Source: Rotaria sordida
Lineage: Eukaryota > Rotifera > Eurotatoria > Philodinida > Philodinidae
Direction of reading: 5' to 3'
DNA: 64,000 bases
NCBI GenBank assembly: GCA_905250125.1
Contig: CAJNOL010000419.1
Coordinates: 62,001-126,000, forward strand
Under the pieces are notes generated by a model. It was given only the letters and a program-made list of their open reading frames with translations, searched no databases and had not been told where the DNA came from. Shown one piece after another: positions 25,001-35,808 of the stretch (position 1 is its first letter; every line of letters starts with the position of its first letter). Position numbers and translations under genes: made by a program.

Positions 25001-26805
25001 AATACAAAAAAAGAGATCAGAATGGTCAAAAATTCGCAATTTCAGTTTTTTTCTACCGATTTTCAGATGTGTTTTCCATTAGATAAAATCTAAGAATCGA
25101 TTCAGAAAGAGCTTTCTGAACTAATCATGACTGTTGTGAAGAATCGCTAGGAGTGAAGTAATTTTCAATATTGTTATCGCCGGTTAAAAATTTAATTATT
25201 TCGTTCCTGCTTATAAAAACACATCCCCAGTATGGAAAATAACCGAACTTCTAACGATTCTTCACATCAGTTGTGATTAGTATTGAAAGTACTTTCTTAA
25301 TCTGTTCTTAGTTTTTGTCTAATTCAAAACACAAATGTCAAAACCGGTTAGAATTGTTCAAAAAAAACTAAAGATTCTGAAACTTTTCCTTTTTGTATTT
25401 CGCGAGTTTTGACTACAGCTTTCATCAGAGCAAGAAAAATTGATCAAGGCTGATATAAACAATCCATAAGGAACTACATTTTTAATAAGGAAAACATGTT
25501 ATGTTTGATATCAGGCTTTGACAATTGACGCCTCTCTATCTAGAAGTTTCAACAAACATGAACATTTCTTTCTCGAAATATTCAGTTTCTAAGTAGACTA
25601 GATCATTGTGTCCTCCAGCGACATACCTGCCTCCACAGCAGAGGAACGTAACGTGTTCATTCATATCAATTCAGCAGCTATAATACCTAAGAAGTTTTTT
25701 TACAAGGACATATTCCGTTTCATTAAAACTGTCAGAACTATCTCATAGCTACCTCTGCGCAATATTTCAGATTTAAAACCTTTGTTTTCGGACTCTGTCA
25801 AAATGTCTTACTTACAGTAACAAATTAAGTGCAACGACCATGCGCGTAAATTCTTTAGACTTTTCTTAGTTTCACAAAATACTACTCATAACTATAATAT
25901 AAATTCCAGCGGCTTCTGACAATTGTATATATTCTCTCATTTCGTGTTTACCTTAAAGCCAAAATAATTGAAATCAAAATCACGTTCATGTTTGACAGCT
26001 GCATTGAGTTCCTAGGAAACGAAATGCAATCAATACTAAATAGAATGTTTCTTTTCTTTTTTATTCATACTTCTGTATGAGCCATAACAACATTGTATGT
26101 TTCTTGTGAAATAATAGGTGCATGTGTATTCAAATCAGGATTTGTATGATTATACAAATCAGCCATAACTTCTGCAAGAATAATTTTTGTATAAAATTAA
26201 ATTTATTTGAAAAATAAAAATAAATATCAAATACTCACCACTAAATAAAGCTTTTGTTTCTTTGTGTAAATTACTAACAGCAATACGTCCAGCTAATATA
26301 CCATAGTGAGGATGTTTGACCGTCATTGAAGCAGCTTTTTGTGCTGCTAAATTATCAAGTTCAACTGTTGTAACACCTACGAAAATAGACAATCAATTAA
26401 AAAAACAAAAAAAGGTTTATCTTTCAAATTATTTACCGGGATGAAGAAAATTGATAACTTGTAAAGCAACAGCTGCCTAAATATTATATATCAGGATATT
26501 TAACATATAAAATAAAAATAAATTCTTGTACATACTGGATCAATATATTCAAGATCAAGACCATCACTAAGTTTTAATATACGTGATGTAATCTTATCAA
26601 ACATAGCATATTCTTTTCGACCATCTTAAATAATAATAGAAATTTTATAGAAAAAAAAAATTTTATGTTGAATATTTTAGAAAAAAATAAAATTTAAAAT
26701 ACCTCGTTTTATAACAAATAATGAATTAGCATGTATATCGTCACTTGATTTGAGTTTTTGCATTTTAATTCCACCGGTATTTGTTGTATTACTTGTTGGA
26801 ATCAT
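22009..26805 (-). CDS. RRM1: Ribonucleoside-diphosphate reductase large subunit
   Basis: Class I ribonucleotide reductase alpha subunit, which converts ribonucleoside diphosphates to deoxy forms for DNA synthesis. The many-exon gene runs from ATG at 26805 to TAA at 22009-22011, about 820 aa (human 792). Present are the ATP-cone start [19 protein letters not shown], the active-site ASCYLLTM cysteine, FNAGTTKAQ, SNLCTEI with Asn, Cys and Glu, the second redox cysteine in VAVCNLAS, the loop-2 region [52 protein letters not shown] and the C-terminal CLMC redox pair. About 32 residues precede the ATP cone, where human RRM1 has only one or two. One intron, 24618-25951 (1334 nt), carries a foldback element; the others are short. 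Catalytically intact by eye. Confidence 0.96.
24886..25505. mobile_element. Long imperfect palindrome (foldback element) in an RRM1 intron
   Basis: The left arm from about 24886 to 25170 is matched by the reverse complement of about 25250-25505. Paired blocks include TCAATTTTTCTTGCTCT, GAAATACAAAAA, GTGAAGAATCG and GAAAGAGCTTTC versus GAAAGTACTTTC. The arms run through almost the whole element with a short centre. There is no coding capacity. This is typical of a foldback or MITE-type insertion. Confidence 0.65.
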
Positions 26806-27825
26806 GAATATTTAGATAATAACAATAGACCGACTAAGAAAATTTCAGACTGGAAAATACACTGTTCGTCGATTTATTCAATAGAATATATATATGTGTG
26901 TTATTCTTTGTTCATATAATTTTTCTTTCTTGATTTGTACATGACTGTGTTTGAAATTGTTACAGCGACCTCTAGTTATTTTCTAAATTATGATTTAATT
27001 GAGAGAAATTAAAAAGAAATTATGATATATTTACTTTTTAATCTGAAATTAATATTTTTAAAATGATGATATCATATTGCTGGATTTATTATTGGTTGAA
27101 ATGAAACAAATAATCAAAGGATACTAATTCTTTGATTCATATGAACACAAAAATTACTATTGAAATATTTTTCTTCATATTTGATTAACTAAATATTACT
27201 TCGGCAGATTTAATCATGTTTTAAATGAACATTTGTTTTAATCAAAGAGTTGATTAAATTCTAACTCTCACCATTTATATATTCATTCTTATTGTTAAAT
27301 GTTACTTTCAACTAATTAGAACTACTTGGGTTTTCAATATTAAAGATTAGTATGATATTAGAGAATAGAAATTGAAATTAGGATCATTTTTTTGAAACTT
27401 TTTCTCAAGCTCATTAATCTTACACAAAGAAGACTATACTGACAACTTCATGCATTCGTAGTTGAGAAAAAAAAAGTAGTCCGAAGAATAGAATTAACAA
27501 GCATACAAAGGAAACACACATAAATGTTACGTTTATAAAGTAAAGCTCTACATCAGACTCTGATTCCGACCGAGCGGGAGTGATTGTGAAGAGTTCTTTT
27601 TTTTCTGGAACAATATTCTACTACTTTATAGATTCATAAATAAGTATCAGGACAAAGTAAAACATCAGAGAGACATTCTCATTAACAAATAATACTAAAA
27701 GAAGTATATGTGCTAGCGAAAAAATTTAACAACAACGTATTTTTGATTTTTTTTAATGTTGAGTAATTAGCTCAAATCCAGATACTGATTTTTAATAGCG
27801 AATAAAGTTTTCTTTTATCAAAATT
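26806..27825. other. RRM1 upstream intergenic region
   Basis: AT-rich spacer without a recognisable gene. The first few hundred bases should hold the RRM1 promoter; no E2F-type TTTSSCGC site was seen. Confidence 0.5.
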
Positions 27826-28692
27826 TTGGTGGCCGAACAATAGGCCGCGGACAGTTCATCGCATCGATAATAATGAAAGAGAATGATTATCGTCGCGTTA
27901 ACCATTATTTGAATATGAGAAGAAAAATTGGAATATATAATGTTCATAGAACAACTGGAAATTGATATTGACGTTTGCAATGCGACATTGATTGTAATTT
28001 TTCTCATTAAGCATGCTAAGAACTGATTACTATCAAAAGTCATAACAAATCGCCTGGTTTGATCGCCAAGTATCTCAGAAAAGATTTTCTTGAGTTTTGA
28101 GACTATTTTTGAAATTGAGGATGAGAATTATATCTCATCGAGTGGAATTTTCTGTGACTGACTCTAACCAATTCAACTTTTGTTAAACACGACTTAGAAT
28201 TTGCAAGAGATTGAAGCATTTTTTCAGGTCCAACCTAGACCTGCTTCTTAAAAAAGTTTGTGAGATGCGGGTCTAGAGCGAATCCTATGGACTCTGTTGT
28301 AATATTTATAATGATAATTATCTACACATATAATCATCAAGAAGAATTTTGTTCTTTTTTCCAGTTTTATTAAAAAAACGAAAGCTACCGCTTTGAGTGA
28401 AGCGAATAAAAATTTAAAAATCGATTGAATTTTTTGTTTTTTATTCACTATTGTCTTCGATATGGATCCGAATGTAATCAACAGAGAACCCTACGAATAT
28501 GTTCGATAGATCCTGTGAGGAAGAAGCTTTACTGTTTGCCGAGTTTATTTTTTGCCTGTGCGATGAAATAAAACATTTTGTTTCACATCTTATTTGTTTT
28601 TTTCATTACGAGACGAACTGTCCGCGACTAATTGTCTATGCGACTAATTGATCGCGATGAATTGTCCTGCGACTAATTGACTTGGTACCAAA
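27826..28692. mobile_element. Non-autonomous DNA element with GACTAATTG-type subrepeat ends
   Basis: The left end reads GGCCGCGGACAGTTCATCGC. The right end, about 28611-28692, reads as its imperfect inverse: AGTCGCGGACAGTTCGTCTC on the minus strand. It also has three spaced copies of a CGACTAATTG-like subrepeat. The CG-containing ends stand out against the AT-rich background. The interior of about 750 bp has no meaningful ORF. No target duplication was established. Confidence 0.6.
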
Positions 28693-28721
28693 GATTTATA
28701 GATGAACTATGATGGTAATGT

Positions 28722-29035
28722 TTCTAAAAAAATTGAACATGGTAGCTTTCAGATCACAAAAGACTATTTTTTAACAATGACATTTTAAAGAGCACAAAAT
28801 GATGAGTCATTGCATTCTTTTTACGACCTTCCCTTAAAAAGTTACGGGTATTACAAAAGAATGCCTTTTTTCGGTTGTTGTGATACTTTTAATTTTTTAT
28901 GGGAAGGTGATGGAAAAAACGACGATCCCTGATTTTTGTTCAGAACTATATGCTCTTTAAAATAGGATTATGAAAAAACAGTCTTTCTCTGATCTGAAAG
29001 CCACCATGTGCGGTGTTTTTTAGAAAACTTACTCA
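28722..29035. mobile_element. Foldback MITE-like element
   Basis: A palindrome of about 315 bp. The left arm has GTTTCTAAAAAA, then CATGGTAGCTTTCAGATCA, ATTTTAAAGAGCA and ACCTTCCC. The right arm repeats each block inverted and in order, with the apex around 28860-28890. There is no coding capacity. It lies about 200 bp upstream of the HENMT1 start and could overlap its promoter. Confidence 0.65.
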
Positions 29036-29233
29036 TTATCTGGGTTTGCTTTAATTGCTTAATATTATAGAAAAAATATGTTTGTGGTTAAACTTGTTTC
29101 CCAACATCTTATATATATATATATATCCATCAATATAAATTGAGAATTATTTCATATTCATAAAATTGAATTAATTAGTGTTTTTTTTTTTTCATAAAGA
29201 AAATTCCAATAGATAATCATCATTGTTTTAGAT

Positions 29234-31601
29234 ATGTTATCAACTGAGGAAACTTCATTAACTTCTAATAATACTCAAACATCAGATTCATCTTCACATC
29301 ATATTCCTGATCATGAAGGTGGAATTCATTTTAATCCACCTCTCTATCGACAACGTTATATGTTTACACTTGATATAATTCAACGTGATCCTAGTCTTCA
29401 TTCATTACTTGATATCGGTTGTGGTACATGTCAATTATTAACCATCGGTAAATATCGTAATCCTCATATACAATTAGTTGCTGCTATTGATATTATTCGA
29501 TATCAACTTGATGAAGGATGCTTTAGGTTAAAACCATTACCTGTTGAATATATGATATTTCGTCGTGACACTCCATTACATACGTATGTATTACATGGTA
29601 AGGTTTTGATTTTTTTAATAAAAACAAAAAAGATGCAGTGCACTTCGAAAGTCTCGCATCACTTTTTTGTTTTGAGTCGTGTATTTAAACTACAGAACAT
29701 TAAATTAATTCAATTATATGCCTGTATAGTAGAGGTCGAGTACTATATATATACCTGTTTAATACGATAAAGCTTTGATTATGAAATATAATAAGAAAAA
29801 AATAAACTTCAGTGCTAAGAAAAAGAAGAGAAAATGATATTATTGTTACAAAGGATCGTGTCAGATTAGATCACCTATTCAAAATATACTGTGTCGTTGA
29901 GCAAGTCCAGATGTGTTGAATAGTGTATAGTCAGTCTTATTTTCATAAGATTTTGAAGAAACTAGAATCAATTTACTGATACACGACTAATCACTCACTC
30001 AAAGCATGATTGGTTACTGATCATTATGGTCTTTGGTATCAATCGAAAATGTCTGTAGAAAAAACTTTCTTATTTACAATTTTGTAGAATTTTTCACCGA
30101 CTACAAGCTAAGTACTTAACGTTTCCGATCATCCTCTCTTTGATAGGGAAAAAATGTAATTAGTGCCGACTATAGAACATATAACCAGACCCCAAAATTA
30201 CTCACAAATTGTTCGTGATGTAATACTACAAAATACACCATTTGGAAGTTGAAGTGTACGTGTGGATGTGTGTGTAAGTATAGTTGAAAAGAAGAGTCAT
30301 CTCCTCTCAATTCTGAATAGACGACCTAATCCAACAGGAACCTTCATAACAATAATATCATTTTGTCATTCTTTTCGGTGTGTATCGATCGGGCTGAAAT
30401 AAATAACGTTCCGGATGGATGAGGGATGTAGGTCAGAGCTCGGTACAGAATATAAATTACAGTTTTATGTTGTTCTGTGCCTAGCTCTGGTGTGGATGTT
30501 GTTGTGTGTATTCGCGGTATCTCCACCTACACCCTATCTTTATCTCACAGATCGAGAATCACAAAATAAACTTTTTTCAGCATTTTTATATGATCATTAT
30601 TTTCTTAGCGCTGAATTTCTTTTTAAATTGTATTTTATGTTCAACGCTTTATACTCGATCTCTACTATACAAGCATATGGTTGAATTAACTTTTAAAAAA
30701 AAATGATACAAGACTTTTGAGATGTACTATATATTTATTATATTATTTTCTAGGTGATGCTACAAAAATATGTAATTGTTTTCAACATTTTGATGTTGTT
30801 ACACTTATTGAAGTTATTGAACATTTATATTTAAATGATTTAGAAAATTTAGTTAAACATGTATTTGGTTATATATGTCCACGAATGGTTATTATAACAA
30901 CACCAAATGCTGATTTTAATATACTTTTTACAACAATGATTTGTGGACAATATCGTCATGCTGATCATAAATTTGAATTTACTCGTCATGAATTTAATAT
31001 ATGGTCACAAAAAATTGCTCATACATATGGTTATTTAGTTGAATTTAATGGTGTTGGTGAAGCTCCATCTAATGAAAAACATCGAAATATTGGTACATGT
31101 ACACAAATTGCTATTTTTTATCGTCAAAATAATACAATAAAAACAATATTAACATCAAATGAATTTTATCAACGTTTATCTTATTGTAATAAACATGAAC
31201 TTATTAGTTTTATTGATTATCCATATGGTATTAATAAATCTATTGATATTCAAGAACAAATTCGTTATATTCTTAATATGTATCGTTTAATGGCTGAAGA
31301 TAAAGCTCGACATGGTGATGATAATCATGATGCATTACCATTAACAATTGATTGTCAAACATTAATTAATCATCCACGTTTAATAGAATTTAATATAACA
31401 GAAGATAATTTAAAACAAATTCTTGAAAATATTGGTTATAAAATGCTTGATAATCATCAAATAATACTTTCTGAAGATCCATTAACAGATAAACATGAAG
31501 ATTATCATTCAGATGATTATAATCAAAATTCAATGAATAATCAAAATGAAATAGTAAAAACTAATCAACAATATAATCAAAATGAAGAATGTTGGGATTA
31601 A
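29234..31601 (+). CDS. HENMT1: HEN1-type small RNA 2'-O-methyltransferase
   Basis: This enzyme methylates the 3'-terminal 2'-OH of piRNAs or other small RNAs and so protects them. Two exons (29234-29597, 30754-31601) join in phase 1 to 404 codons, giving 403 aa. Residues about 30-125 hold PPLYRQRYMFTLDII and the SAM-binding loop LLDIGCGTCQLL. Exon 2 carries the HEN1 metal-binding site EVIEHLYLNDLE, with E, E and H, the histidine in RHADHKFEFTRHEF, and the signature YLVEFNGVGEAP followed by GTCTQIAIF. The C-terminal third is Asn/Gln/Asp-rich and unlike human HENMT1. A TTTTAG acceptor-like site sits just before the ATG (5' UTR intron or trans-splice site). The single 1156-nt intron contains an inverted-repeat element. 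Confidence 0.93.
29705..30690. mobile_element. TIR element inside the HENMT1 intron
   Basis: Left end 29705-29742 contains TGTATAGTAGAGGTCGAGTA. Right end 30650-30690 contains the inverse, TGTATAGTAGAGATCGAGTA on the minus strand. Both are flanked by an inverted TTAATTCAA stretch. The element is about 985 bp and fills most of the intron. ORFs inside it, such as the one at 30415-30684, show no transposase motif. Confidence 0.65.
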
Positions 31602-34067
31602 TTGAAATAAATAATTAATTTAAAAATTTTTTTTTTGTCAGATGTTTATCTTTATTTATTTAAGTTTTTTTTTGTTTTTTTCGTTGTTGCTGTTGTTGTT
31701 GTAATAAAAATATGAGTCTCTCACAATGTAGAAAAAAAAAGAATTTATTTCATTTTAATTTTTCTTTTGAAGTTGTTATTTTGAATTCTTCGGAAATAAA
31801 ATAAAATAAAATTTATGTCGTATAAAGATAATATCGCAAAAGTTTATTTTAAAAATTTCTTTATAATGAATAATCTCATCTTTATTCATTAGACTTAGTT
31901 CATTCATTCGCTTGGCGTATTTATTGTTCTATTTATATGTAATTGTAATGCTTGATCATCTTTTCTATTCATTGCATCTATATAAGCGTATGTTCGATGT
32001 GTATTTATTAGAACTTGTCGTGTCAACATTTGAAATAAAGTAAATCAGATGATTTTATGAACACTCTCTCAGTCAATTTCGTCATATTTATTATCGAGAA
32101 AAAAAACCAGGATTTATTTCGTTTTTGTCAGAAAGTTATTCTCTAAGCTTGTTTGATTAGATTAGAAAATTAGCGTGAAAATGAAAAAATCTTTTCTGCG
32201 AGTTCTCGCCGAAAATTCATGGATCTGGACGCCGAAATCATTGATTTGAGTTAATTGATCTGATCAAAATAGATATTTGAAGTGCTTTATTGATCTTTTT
32301 ATGAAAATGAACCTAGCAGTTTCGAAAAATACGCGAAAACGTCGACTCGATCTCAGTTTCGGTTAATAAAAACTGTTCTACTTTCGCTTTCAAAAAAGTA
32401 TTTTTGAAGTCGGTGATTTAATTATAGTATGTCAAATAACTAACATTAGCTGTTTGTTTAGAAATATCTGTATTTCATTATTTGAGATTGATCATATCTT
32501 GTATTTTTTTAAACTTTTCGCCGATAAAGACTCATTCATTCAAAACCAAGGCAGAGTTTTCAACATACTAGTAATATCAGTACACAAAACTAAATTATAA
32601 GAGTATAACATGTTTGTTCACCCCATTGTTTAAATATAAATAAATAAATAAATAAATAATTTGTTTATTTCTGTGTATTTAGGTTAAGATAAAATGTAAT
32701 GAATCGGTGAAAGAAAGTTTTTCCTATCGAAGTCATAAAAAGATGACAAATATAAATGATCGTAGGCCTTACTCTGATACTATCTTAGTTCTTTCTCTCA
32801 CAACAGGACCTCCAAGATGTGATATACCATTGAACTGAAACATCCACTTGATCTTCTATAGTGTTAGAATGTCACGCGAGACGTGTCACTGAATTACTGC
32901 TATGAGAAAAACCTATTTGTTCTATGACGATAATCTCCCATTTAACAGAAGGCAAGGCTCAAAACTACACTCTCTAAAAAACAAAGATCAAGGAAATGGT
33001 ACTCGAATATAGAACCGTCAATGGTTCAGTATAATGTCTTCTTTTTTAAACAGCACTGGTTATGAATGTACACATATCAGAGTATTTAATCATGGTTCTT
33101 TATTTCAAACAGGGATGACCTCCCGAATCTTAAAAAATTTTTGTTTTTCTTCAGTGGAGTTCTAGTATTTTAACGTTCGTTTTGTTCACCAATCTCGAAA
33201 AACAAATGTGCCACCTTCTCCAAAACTTTGTCAACTTTAGCAAAAATCTTTCAATCGGTCTCTTGACTCATCGATCCCATCCAAATTTTAACTACCTCGA
33301 GATACCCCTGATCTCAAAAATTGATTTTTTGGTGACAATTGACTTCTTTTAAAAAGTCTTAATCAAAATTTTGCTCATTTTCTACGCCTCTTTTCATCTC
33401 ATCCAAGCATGAGAAATGTAAAAAATTTAGCATTGATGCAATCATAGCTTGACGTTTTCGACTGAAGATTGTGTAACATTTAAACAGATACTGAGTTATC
33501 AGTAAAAAATTTTCTATTCCAATAGTTCTGCATAAGAGCAACTGGAAAAATACCGGTCCAGATGGTAGTGTCATAGACCATAGTGGGCTATGGCCAAGCG
33601 CCATCCTGTCACCAGAAGAAAAAAAAAGACATAATAATTATCATCATTAACACTATATTTCATGAATTTTCCCTAAGATCGTAAGGCACTGCCCTATCAC
33701 CAACAAACTCCTGATAACACCACTACAAGATCGGATTTCATTTTCATTTTTTTTAAACTATCGAGGTCTGTTACAAACATTGCTTGAAACTTATTCTTTG
33801 CTAGATGTCACTAACTTCTTAAATATAAAATTTTTAAGATATAAAATAATTTATAAGTTCTTGGAAACGAGAGAAACTAGTTTAGAGATCTAATTAAATT
33901 ACAAAAAATAATTTTTTAAGTTCAATCTATAAACAAAAAGAGGCTTAAGTGAAGAATCAATGGAAGTATCATTTACGCATATGTACTAGTCACAATATAC
34001 GTACATTATTTCTTCTAATCATAATAAAATAACAATCAATAAAGTGATTATTAATATTCATATAAGA
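31602..34067. other. Intergenic region between HENMT1 and TMEM161
   Basis: Apart from HENMT1 3' sequence, AATAAA-like signals and an AAAT tetranucleotide run near 32636-32660, nothing is recognised. The region around 33060-33600 is slightly less AT-rich and may be old insertion debris, but I found no clear ends. Confidence 0.5.
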
Positions 34068-35579
34068 ATGGCAATATTTGGTTTACAAATAGTCATATCA
34101 TTAATTGTATTTTGTTTTTTAACTAAATTAACCAAATATTATTCATTTGGTCGATGGTTACTTTGTAAAGGTTTATATCATTATTGGCCACCAACAAATG
34201 AAGAATTTAAACAAGCTATAAAACAACGTTATGCAAAAGAATCAAATAATAAATCAAAAAAACAATCAAATATACTAAAATCTTATCATAAAACATCAAC
34301 AATTAATAATAATAATGATTCATCAAATACAAAAGAAGAATTTCCTATTCCAATTGATACATCAATTGAATTAAAATTAATTCCTGTAACACATCAAGAT
34401 GTTATACAAGTAAAATATATAGATGAATTTTTTTCATTAGTTGATTTTATAACAGGTTCAATAATAATATTTATTTTAACTGAATTATATCTTTATATAA
34501 TGCCAATTATACGTCAAAATAATGAACATTTAAATGAAATAAATTTAAGTTTATTTTGGTGTTTTATATCATTATTACTTGCATTAATAATATTAACAAA
34601 ATTTGTACGTGAATATTTAAAAGTTGATGAAGGTATATTATGTATATTATTTGGTGCTTTATCATTTTTACTTGCATTATGTTTACAATATATAGATGAA
34701 AAATTTTTTGATTTTAATTTAAAACAAACATATGGAAATCATTCAATAATATATAATGATGATAATGATGAAGAAATAAATTATATTGATCGTCGTTTTA
34801 TTTATATTGTTATGTTATTATCATTAATAAATGCATATCAAACAATAATATTATTTTTTCCAGCATTTCGTTTTGGTCAATTACAATATTTATTTTTATT
34901 AAAAAATAAAAATTTAAATAAAAAAAATTTTAAAAATATATTTATATTTATTTTAATAATAATTAATTTTATATTACCAATATTTACATGTTTATTATGG
35001 TTTAAACCAATTATACAACATATTAATATAAATTATCTTATAAAATTAAAAATTTTATCAATTATTATATGTATTTTATTACGTATTTGTTTATTTAAAT
35101 TTTATATACAAATATATCTTGATACAGCATATGATCGTGTTAAAATTTTATATGAACAACAACAATTAACAACAACACGTATAACAAATTTATCATATCA
35201 ACGTAATGTAACATCAATATTTTTTTATCTTGGTGTTGTTACATCACAATATATATTACCAGCATTTATTGAATTAATTATTTGTTTTTATTTAAAAATT
35301 TTTTCATTTAAAAATTCAAATTTATCTATTAATACATTAAAACCACCAAAATGGTTACAAAATTTTGATAATTATATGACGAATACAACAAATACAAATT
35401 CATCATTAATATTAACATGGAATGATTTACATACATTTTTTAATAATCAACATATTACTGTACTTCTTTCATATATATTATTTTGGCATCATACAATATT
35501 TTGTTTAATTAGTTGTGGTTCATTAATTTATAATACTTATATACAACGTGAACAACATATTACTGTTAAAAACGATTAA
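34068..35579 (+). CDS. TMEM161: TMEM161-family multi-pass membrane protein
   Basis: A single uninterrupted exon of 503 codons plus stop. The start is the ATG at 34068, because MAIFGLQIVISLIVFCF aligns with the family start (MAVIGVQLV in human TMEM161A). The family signature continues in SFGRWLLCKGLYHYWPP and PTNEEFKQA. About eight hydrophobic segments follow, separated by a low-complexity Asn/Ser/Lys loop (residues about 65-100) and FFPAFRFGQLQYLFLL. There is a conserved WFKPI, and ITNLSYQRNVTSIFFYLGVVTSQYILPAF near the C-terminus. TMEM161 proteins are poorly understood; TMEM161B affects membrane excitability in animals. The lack of any intron is unusual among the longer genes here and would fit a retrocopy or intron loss. 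Codons are extremely AT-rich but the frame is intact over the full length. Confidence 0.88.
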   Translation: MAIFGLQIVISLIVFCFLTKLTKYYSFGRWLLCKGLYHYWPPTNEEFKQAIKQRYAKESNNKSKKQSNILKSYHKTSTINNNNDSSNTKEEFPIPIDTSIELKLIPVTHQDVIQVKYIDEFFSLVDFITGSIIIFILTELYLYIMPIIRQNNEHLNEINLSLFWCFISLLLALIILTKFVREYLKVDEGILCILFGALSFLLALCLQYIDEKFFDFNLKQTYGNHSIIYNDDNDEEINYIDRRFIYIVMLLSLINAYQTIILFFPAFRFGQLQYLFLLKNKNLNKKNFKNIFIFILIIINFILPIFTCLLWFKPIIQHININYLIKLKILSIIICILLRICLFKFYIQIYLDTAYDRVKILYEQQQLTTTRITNLSYQRNVTSIFFYLGVVTSQYILPAFIELIICFYLKIFSFKNSNLSINTLKPPKWLQNFDNYMTNTTNTNSSLILTWNDLHTFFNNQHITVLLSYILFWHHTIFCLISCGSLIYNTYIQREQHITVKND

Positions 35580-35808
35580 GTCAAAGTTTTTTTTTGTATT
35601 ATGTATTCTGTTGTTTGTTTCTCAGGAATAATCTTAACGTGTTTTTTTTGTTTTGTTTCTTTCTCATACTCTTTCCGTTTCCTTTTTTTTTCTTTTTTAC
35701 AAAGATTATTCATATTTTAAATATCAGTTTCATCTTTCCCATTAGGAAATTTTTTCAATTTGTTTTAGATTTTGAAAATTTTCGTTTGGTTTTATTACAT
35801 AACAAATA

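Noticed and set aside
30415-30706. Two hydrophobic frames inside the HENMT1 intron
   Set aside because: They lie inside an inverted-repeat element, lack conserved motifs and overlap in different frames.
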